The notes under the pieces are model-generated. The model saw only the letters and a program-made list of their open reading frames with translations. It ran no database searches and was not told the origin of the DNA. 64,000 bases of DNA from an uncultured Oscillibacter sp. (GTDB lineage Bacteria; Bacillota; Clostridia; Oscillospirales; Oscillospiraceae): contig UQVS01000009.1 in assembly GCA_900544615.1 (NCBI GenBank), forward strand, positions 1 through 64,000, in the 5' to 3' direction. How positions within the stretch are numbered: the first letter of the stretch is position 1; the number at the start of each line of letters is the position of its first letter. The translations under genes were made by a program, and so were the position numbers. Of the stretch, positions 59,853 to 64,000 are shown piece by piece.

Positions 59853-59882
59853 CAGTATGTCCCCGGCGGGAATTTCCTATAC
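59853..59882 (-). promoter_or_regulatory. Possible sigma-G (or sigma-F) promoter of sigG
   Basis: On the minus strand GTATA (59882-59878), 18-bp spacer, CATACTG (59859-59853). This matches the sigma-G pattern (GHATR-N18-CATNHTA) in all but the last base and fits the known autoregulation of sigG. Confidence 0.5.
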
Positions 59883-59908
59883 GGGAAGCTTTTGACAGGG
59901 TTTTCCGC

Positions 59909-59936
59909 ATAGGACATTCCGCGGGGGGCATAGCCT
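59909..59936 (+). promoter_or_regulatory. Possible sigma-E-like promoter of the ylmC/ymxH-type gene
   Basis: GCATA, 17 bases, CATAGCCT. Weak but in the right place for a sporulation gene. Confidence 0.3.
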
Positions 59937-59958
59937 CTTCTGAGAGGAGGCGGCGCAT

Positions 59959-60237
59959 ATGCGGATGCGGGAGCTGCGGAGAAAAGAGGTCATCAACATG
60001 ACGGACGGCGGACGGCTGGGGTTCGTGGGGGATGTGGATTTTCATATGCCGGACGGGCAGGCGGCAGCGCTCATCATTTATGGCCCTGCCCGCTTTTTCG
60101 GATTGTTCGGCAGGGGAGAGGAATACTATGTCCCCTGGGACAGTATTCAGCGGATCGGGGACGACATCATTCTCATCGACAAGCCTGTGCAGCACCGCGA
60201 CGCGGCGCTGGAGCGAAAACGGCGGAAAAGATTCTGA
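59959..60237 (+). CDS. YlmC/YmxH-family sporulation protein
   Basis: A 92-residue PRC-barrel-like protein. MRELRRKEVINMTDGGRLGF is the family's opening and GRGEEYYVPWDSIQRIGDDI the closing motif. YlmC/YmxH proteins are widespread in endospore formers and their role is unclear. It is divergently placed from sigG across a 140-bp region. Confidence 0.92.
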   Translation: MRMRELRRKEVINMTDGGRLGFVGDVDFHMPDGQAAALIIYGPARFFGLFGRGEEYYVPWDSIQRIGDDIILIDKPVQHRDAALERKRRKRF

Positions 60238-60304
60238 CCGGCTGTCCTGACGTGGAAATTTTGGAGAAATGCCGGAATTTCCACGCATTTTTTAAAAATA
60301 ATTC

Positions 60305-60333
60305 TTGCAAACCGGCTGACACTGTGCTATGAT
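60305..60333 (+). promoter_or_regulatory. rpsB-tsf promoter
   Basis: TTGCAA (60305-60310), 17-bp spacer, TATGAT (60328-60333). An approximately 110-nt leader follows before rpsB, as expected for an autoregulated S2 operon, though I cannot identify the S2-binding fold. Confidence 0.8.
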
Positions 60334-60450
60334 AATTCAGCATTCCGCATGGCTGCGGACTCTTTGTTTGTGCCCATTTGCAGAAATCGGGTTAGCAAAG
60401 GGGAGGAAACAGCCAGAGGTACAAACTAAATTTTTGGAGGAAATCAAACT

Positions 60451-61176
60451 ATGGCAAGTGTCGTATCCATGAAGTCCCTGCTGGAAGCAGGCGTCCATTT
60501 CGGTCACCAGACCCGTCGCTGGAACCCCAAGATGGCTCCCTATATCTACACCGAGCGCAACGGTATCTATATCGTGGACCTGCAGAAGACCGTGAAGAAG
60601 CTGGAGGAGGCTTATGCCTTCGTCCGTCAGCTGTCTGAGAGCGGCCAGTCCCTGCTGTTCGTCGGCACCAAGAAGCAGGCGCAGGAGGCCATCAAGGAAG
60701 AGGCTACCCGCTGCGGTCAGTACTATGTCAACGCCCGTTGGCTGGGCGGCATGATGACCAACTTCAAGACCATGCGTACCCGCGTGGATCGTCTGAACCA
60801 GCTGAAGACCATGCAGACTGACGGCACCTTCGATATGCTGCCCAAGAAGGAAGTCATGAAGCATCTGGGCGAGATCGAGAAGCTGGAGAAGTATCTCGGC
60901 GGCGTGAAGGAAATGAAGAAGCTGCCCGGCGCTCTGTTCATCGTGGATACCCGCAAGGAGCGCAACGCCATCGCCGAGGCTCACAAGCTGGGCATCCCCG
61001 TGGTGGCCATCGCCGATACCAACTGCGATCCCGACGAGATCGACTATGTGATCCCCGGCAACGACGACGCAATCCGCGCCATCAAGCTGATCGCTTCCGT
61101 CATGGCCAACGCCATGCTGGAGGGCAAGCAGGGCGAGCAGATGAACGAGGCCGCTGAGGCCCCCGCTGCCGAATAA
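60451..61176 (+). CDS. rpsB: Ribosomal protein S2
   Basis: A 241-residue protein. MKSLLEAGVHFGHQTRRWNP, PYIYTERNGIYIVDLQKTV and PVVAIADTNCDPDEIDYVIP are classic S2. A GGAGG ribosome site precedes the ATG. Codon use shows high expression. Followed by tsf 56 nt on. Confidence 0.97.
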   Translation: MASVVSMKSLLEAGVHFGHQTRRWNPKMAPYIYTERNGIYIVDLQKTVKKLEEAYAFVRQLSESGQSLLFVGTKKQAQEAIKEEATRCGQYYVNARWLGGMMTNFKTMRTRVDRLNQLKTMQTDGTFDMLPKKEVMKHLGEIEKLEKYLGGVKEMKKLPGALFIVDTRKERNAIAEAHKLGIPVVAIADTNCDPDEIDYVIPGNDDAIRAIKLIASVMANAMLEGKQGEQMNEAAEAPAAE

Positions 61177-61232
61177 ATCAGGACTTTGCGGGAGCGTAAG
61201 CTCCGATACTATATAATTGGAGGAAAAAGATT

Positions 61233-62153
61233 ATGGCTTTTACCGCTGCTGATGTTAAGAACCTGCGCGAAATGACCGGCGTGGGCATGATGGACTGCAA
61301 GAAGGCTCTGACCGCTTCCGACGGCGACATGGACAAGGCTGTTGAGTTCCTGCGTGAAAAGGGCTTGGCCGCTTCTGCCAAGAAGGCCGGCCGTGTTGCC
61401 GCTGAAGGTATGGCTTACGCCGCTGTGATCGACGGCGTGGGCGTGGTCGTCGAGGTCAACGCCGAGACTGACTTCGTTGGCAAGAATGAGAAGTTTGTGG
61501 ACTTTGTCAAGGGCGTGGCTGCGACCATCGCTGCCAACAAGCCCGCTGATCTGGATGCCCTGATGGAGTGCAAGTACAACGGCACTGACCTCACCGTAAC
61601 CCAGCAGCAGCAGGAGATGGTTCTCGTCATCGGCGAGAACATCAAGGTTCGCCGCTTCGCTATCTTCACCGAGGGCGTGTCTGTTCCCTATATCCATGCC
61701 GGCGGCAAGATCGGCGTGCTGGTGAACCTGACCGTGGAGGGCGGCATTGACGCCACTGCCGTCGGCAAGGACGTTGCCATGCAGATTGCCGCTCTGAATC
61801 CCCGTTTCTGGGACAAGTCTCAGGTTTCTCAGGATGTGCTGGACGAAGAGAAGAAGATCATGATGGTTCAGATGGAGAACGATCCCAAGATGGCCAGCAA
61901 GCCTGAGCAGGTTCGCGAGAAGATCGTCATGGGCAAGATGAACAAGTTCTATTCCGAGAACTGCCTGCTGCAGCAGGAGTTTGTCCGCGGCGATGTGTTT
62001 ACCGGCTCTGTGGAGCAGTATATTGCTGACGCTGCCAAGAAGCTGGGCGGCAAGATCACCTTCGTGGATGCCATCCGCTTTGAGAAGGGCGAGGGCATCG
62101 AGAAGAAGCAGGAGAACTTCGCTGAGGAGATCGCCAAGATGGTCAAGGGCTAA
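61233..62153 (+). CDS. tsf: Elongation factor Ts
   Basis: A 306-residue guanine-exchange factor for EF-Tu. The N-terminal UBA-like domain (VKNLREMTGVGMMDCKKALT), VEVNAETDFVGKNEKF, and the dimerisation core are complete. The usual rpsB-tsf operon order. Confidence 0.97.
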   Translation: MAFTAADVKNLREMTGVGMMDCKKALTASDGDMDKAVEFLREKGLAASAKKAGRVAAEGMAYAAVIDGVGVVVEVNAETDFVGKNEKFVDFVKGVAATIAANKPADLDALMECKYNGTDLTVTQQQQEMVLVIGENIKVRRFAIFTEGVSVPYIHAGGKIGVLVNLTVEGGIDATAVGKDVAMQIAALNPRFWDKSQVSQDVLDEEKKIMMVQMENDPKMASKPEQVREKIVMGKMNKFYSENCLLQQEFVRGDVFTGSVEQYIADAAKKLGGKITFVDAIRFEKGEGIEKKQENFAEEIAKMVKG

Positions 62154-62173
62154 GCCCCAAAACCGTATATCAG

Positions 62174-62203
62174 GAACCGGCCGCATTGCGGCCGGTTCTT
62201 TTT
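62174..62203 (+). terminator. tsf terminator
   Basis: GAACCGGCCGC-ATT-GCGGCCGGTTC followed by TTTTT. Confidence 0.93.
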
Positions 62204-62210
62204 GTATGGA

Positions 62211-62250
62211 GAAGCTTCCCCGACTTGACCGGGGGAGCTTCATTTTTTTA
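62211..62250 (+). terminator. Second hairpin after tsf
   Basis: GAAGCTTCCCC pairs with GGGGGAGCTTC, followed by A and seven Ts. A tandem terminator shielding the sporulation operon from the strong rpsB-tsf transcript. Confidence 0.8.
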
Positions 62251-62279
62251 GCATATTCGGGGACGAGCCGTCATAGAGT
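62251..62279 (+). promoter_or_regulatory. Sigma-E-like promoter of the spoIIIA operon
   Basis: GCATATT (62251-62257), 14-bp spacer, CATAGAGT (62272-62279). It follows the sigma-E consensus (GNATATT-N14-CATACAHT) closely. The spoIIIA operon is known to be sigma-E dependent in other endospore formers. Confidence 0.75.
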
Positions 62280-62308
62280 GCAGTAACAACAAAAGGGAGG
62301 GACGCCCC

Positions 62309-63217
62309 TTGGAAAAACAGGGAACGAATATGCGATATGAACTGGCGGCTGCCATTCTGCCCAGCCGTCTGCGGCGGATTGCCATGGAACTGCCGGAGCA
62401 GGATCGGGTCAGAGCGGAAGAATTTCATCTGCGGGCAGGACGCTGTATGTCTGTGCTGCTGCCGGAGGGCGAACGGTCACTGGAGGCCATCGTGACCTCA
62501 GAAGAGCTGGAAACGCTGTGCGACATTGCCGCCGAATTTTCCCGGTATGCTTCCATGGAGACTCTGCGGCAGGGGTTCCTGCCGGTGCGGGGCGGCTTCC
62601 GGGTGGGACTGTGCGGTTCCGCCGTGATGAAGGATGGGGCGGTTACCAATCTCAAGCAGATTTCCTCCGCTGTGATCCGCATTTCGCGGGAGCAGCGGGG
62701 AATTGCCCGTGAAATTGCACCGAAGCTGTTCCGGGACGGTCGTTTTCGCAGTACGCTGCTGCTGTCCCCGCCGGGAGGCGGCAAAACGACGCTCCTTCGG
62801 GATCTGGTGCGCCAGCTGTCCTGCGGCGATGGAATTCCGCCCCAGCGGATCACGCTGGTGGACGAGCGGGGGGAGGTAGCGGTGATGTACCGGGGCCAGC
62901 CCCAGATGGATGTTGGCCCCCGGACAGATGTGCTGGACGGCTGCCCTAAAGCACTGGCGATTCCCATGGCTCTGAGGGCCATGAACCCCCAGATCATCGC
63001 CGTGGACGAGATTACCGTCCGGGAGGATCTGCAAGCCATGACACAGGCGGCGGGCTGCGGTGTGGCTCTGCTGGCCACCATCCACGCCGCCGACGCAGCG
63101 GAACTGGAGCAAAAGCCACTTTACCGGGAACTGCTGGCCAACCGGGTTTTTCAGCAGACGGTGCGGATCCGTGTTACCGCCGCGGGCCGGGTCTACACGG
63201 TGGAGGAGCTGCCATGA
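62309..63217 (+). CDS. spoIIIAA: Stage III sporulation protein AA (ATPase)
   Basis: The product has 302 residues. Walker A SPPGGGKTTLLRDLVR sits near residue 150, Walker B IIAVDEIT follows, and TIHAADAAEL is a secretion-ATPase-type motif. It is the cytoplasmic motor of the SpoIIIA-SpoIIQ channel between mother cell and forespore. It starts at TTG 62309 with AAAGGGAGG 8 nt upstream; the ATG at 62330 lacks such a site. Confidence 0.94.
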   Translation: MEKQGTNMRYELAAAILPSRLRRIAMELPEQDRVRAEEFHLRAGRCMSVLLPEGERSLEAIVTSEELETLCDIAAEFSRYASMETLRQGFLPVRGGFRVGLCGSAVMKDGAVTNLKQISSAVIRISREQRGIAREIAPKLFRDGRFRSTLLLSPPGGGKTTLLRDLVRQLSCGDGIPPQRITLVDERGEVAVMYRGQPQMDVGPRTDVLDGCPKALAIPMALRAMNPQIIAVDEITVREDLQAMTQAAGCGVALLATIHAADAAELEQKPLYRELLANRVFQQTVRIRVTAAGRVYTVEELP

Positions 63218-63711
63218 CGAAGCTGCTGGGCAGTCTGTGCGTGTTCGCCGCCGGGGGTATGGTCTGGTGGTCCCGGCGGCAGGAGCGGCAGAAGAAACGG
63301 CGGCTGCTCTCAGATCTGATCGCCGCACTGGGGCGGATGGAAACGGAGATCCGTCTGGCTCGAATACCGCTGCCCCGGCTTCTGAAACGGCTGGCAGAGG
63401 GACGCGGCGAAGAAACGCGTGCTTTTTTTCAGGACGCTTTCAGAGAACTGGAAGCAGGGGAGACGCTTGCTGCGGCCTGGAATCGTGCAGTGGAAAAACT
63501 GGAACTGCCCAATGAGGACAAACAGGTGCTGCTGACCTTACAGGAAACCATGCAAGGCGATGAAACCAGTGCCTGTAAAGGCGTTTCACTTGCGAGAGAA
63601 AAACTCCAGAACCGGCTGAAAGAACTGGTTAATCAGCGTCCGGAGGAGGAAAAAAGAGCCACGGCCCTGTGCTTTTCCGCCGCCGCGCTGGTGGTGATCT
63701 TACTGATTTGA
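63214..63711 (+). CDS. spoIIIAB: Stage III sporulation protein AB
   Basis: The product has 165 residues. N-terminal membrane segment, then LIAALGRMETEIRLARIPLP and FRELEAGETLAAAWNRAVEK, ending in a second membrane helix (ATALCFSAAALVVILLI). It resembles type II/IV secretion inner-membrane platform proteins. Four-base overlap with spoIIIAA. Confidence 0.93.
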   Translation: MTKLLGSLCVFAAGGMVWWSRRQERQKKRRLLSDLIAALGRMETEIRLARIPLPRLLKRLAEGRGEETRAFFQDAFRELEAGETLAAAWNRAVEKLELPNEDKQVLLTLQETMQGDETSACKGVSLAREKLQNRLKELVNQRPEEEKRATALCFSAAALVVILLI

Positions 63712-63721
63712 GGAATGAGAA

Positions 63722-63916
63722 ATGGATGTGGATCTGATTTTCAAAATTGCCGCCGTCGGGATTCTGGTAGCGGTTCTGAACCAGCTGCTGATCCGTTCCG
63801 GCCGGGAGGAGCAGGCCATGATGACCACACTGGCGGGGCTGGTGGTGGTCATGATGATTCTGGTGCGGGAGATCAGCGGGCTGTTCCAGCTCATCAAGAC
63901 CCTGTTTGACCTTTGA
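63722..63916 (+). CDS. spoIIIAC: Stage III sporulation protein AC
   Basis: The product has 64 residues. Two membrane segments (FKIAAVGILVAVLNQLLI and TTLAGLVVVMMILVREI) with the short charged loop RSGREEQA typical of SpoIIIAC. Part of the mother-cell side of the channel. Confidence 0.94.
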   Translation: MDVDLIFKIAAVGILVAVLNQLLIRSGREEQAMMTTLAGLVVVMMILVREISGLFQLIKTLFDL

Positions 63917-63917
63917 G

Positions 63918-64000
63918 ATGGAGCTGGTAACACAGGCGGCGGGGATCTGCGTCATTGCGGCGCTGCTGGGACTGGTTCTCCGTCGGGGCAGCCCGGAGAT
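63918..64000 (+). CDS. spoIIIAD: Stage III sporulation protein AD, N-terminal fragment
   Basis: Starts at ATG 63918, one base after the spoIIIAC stop, and runs off the window. The visible 27 residues (MELVTQAAGICVIAALLGLV, then LRRGSPE) are a first membrane helix and loop as in SpoIIIAD. Identification rests mostly on operon order. Confidence 0.85.
   Translation, partial: MELVTQAAGICVIAALLGLVLRRGSPE

Noticed and set aside
1..64000. tRNA, rRNA, CRISPR arrays and insertion sequences
   Set aside because: No cloverleaf-like genes, no regularly spaced short repeats and no transposase genes were seen; the only long direct repeat is the 1,574-bp duplication.

Overview
The window is chromosomal DNA from a spore-forming, Gram-positive Clostridia bacterium. 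The mix of genes fits the Oscillospiraceae (Oscillibacter/Lawsonibacter-like), but this is inference from gene content and not a database match. Supporting points are the sporulation genes (spoIIR, sigG, a ylmC/ymxH-type gene, the start of spoIIIA, a sigH-like factor), Gram-positive-type RNA enzymes (RNase M5, Mini-III, RqcH), hprK, whiA, rapZ, AddAB, and a DUF6323/DUF6179 pair.

Bases 1 to about 16,050 are an accessory region, most likely one end of an integrative/conjugative or mobilizable element. It opens with the tail of a DUF4261-like gene and a WYL regulator. Next comes an XRE repressor with an ImmA/IrrE-type protease, flanked by two copies of one 18-bp palindrome and carrying a LexA-like box inside its promoter. 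A small regulator and a sigma-like factor follow; the latter is preceded by stacked hairpins and an 11-codon leader peptide. After a roughly 700-nt gene-free, hairpin-rich stretch come a MazF/PemK toxin without visible antitoxin and a SHOCT-like micro-protein. A tightly coupled operon then encodes three large-serine-recombinase-family proteins (the middle one lacks the catalytic domain) and a metallophosphoesterase. A Y-family polymerase/YolD pair follows. The region closes with a 1,574-bp tandem duplication of a DUF4417-type gene, in which both copies share the same N-terminal lesions but carry different C-terminal parts, and a small membrane protein.

From secG (16.5 kb) onward the sequence is ordinary, dense chromosomal backbone. 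In order: secG, an XRE regulator, comEC, holA, rnmV, cls, a ttcA-like gene, rplS, ruvC-ruvA-ruvB, a sigH-like gene, a zinc-ribbon protein, the DUF6323/DUF6179 pair on the minus strand (the second frameshifted), mrnC-rqcH, DUF378, DUF1015-ispE, spoIIR, rpmB, hprK-ROK kinase-murB-rapZ-whiA-C_GCAxxG protein, dnaE, DUF1643, addB-addA, rpmE, hflX-GNAT-yigZ, glnS, a thioesterase, a MATE transporter, sigG, ylmC/ymxH, rpsB-tsf and spoIIIAA-AB-AC-AD (AD cut by the window end).

Many vegetative promoters can be read directly. A striking share have TTGCAA or TTGCAT at -35 instead of TTGACA. A sigma-E-like promoter precedes spoIIIAA and a sigma-G-like one precedes sigG. No tRNA, rRNA, insertion sequence or CRISPR array was seen. 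The most promising material for something new is in the accessory region: the double-input switch, the leader-peptide attenuator, the structured intergenic region beside the lone MazF, the recombinase trio, and the duplicated DUF4417 cassette.
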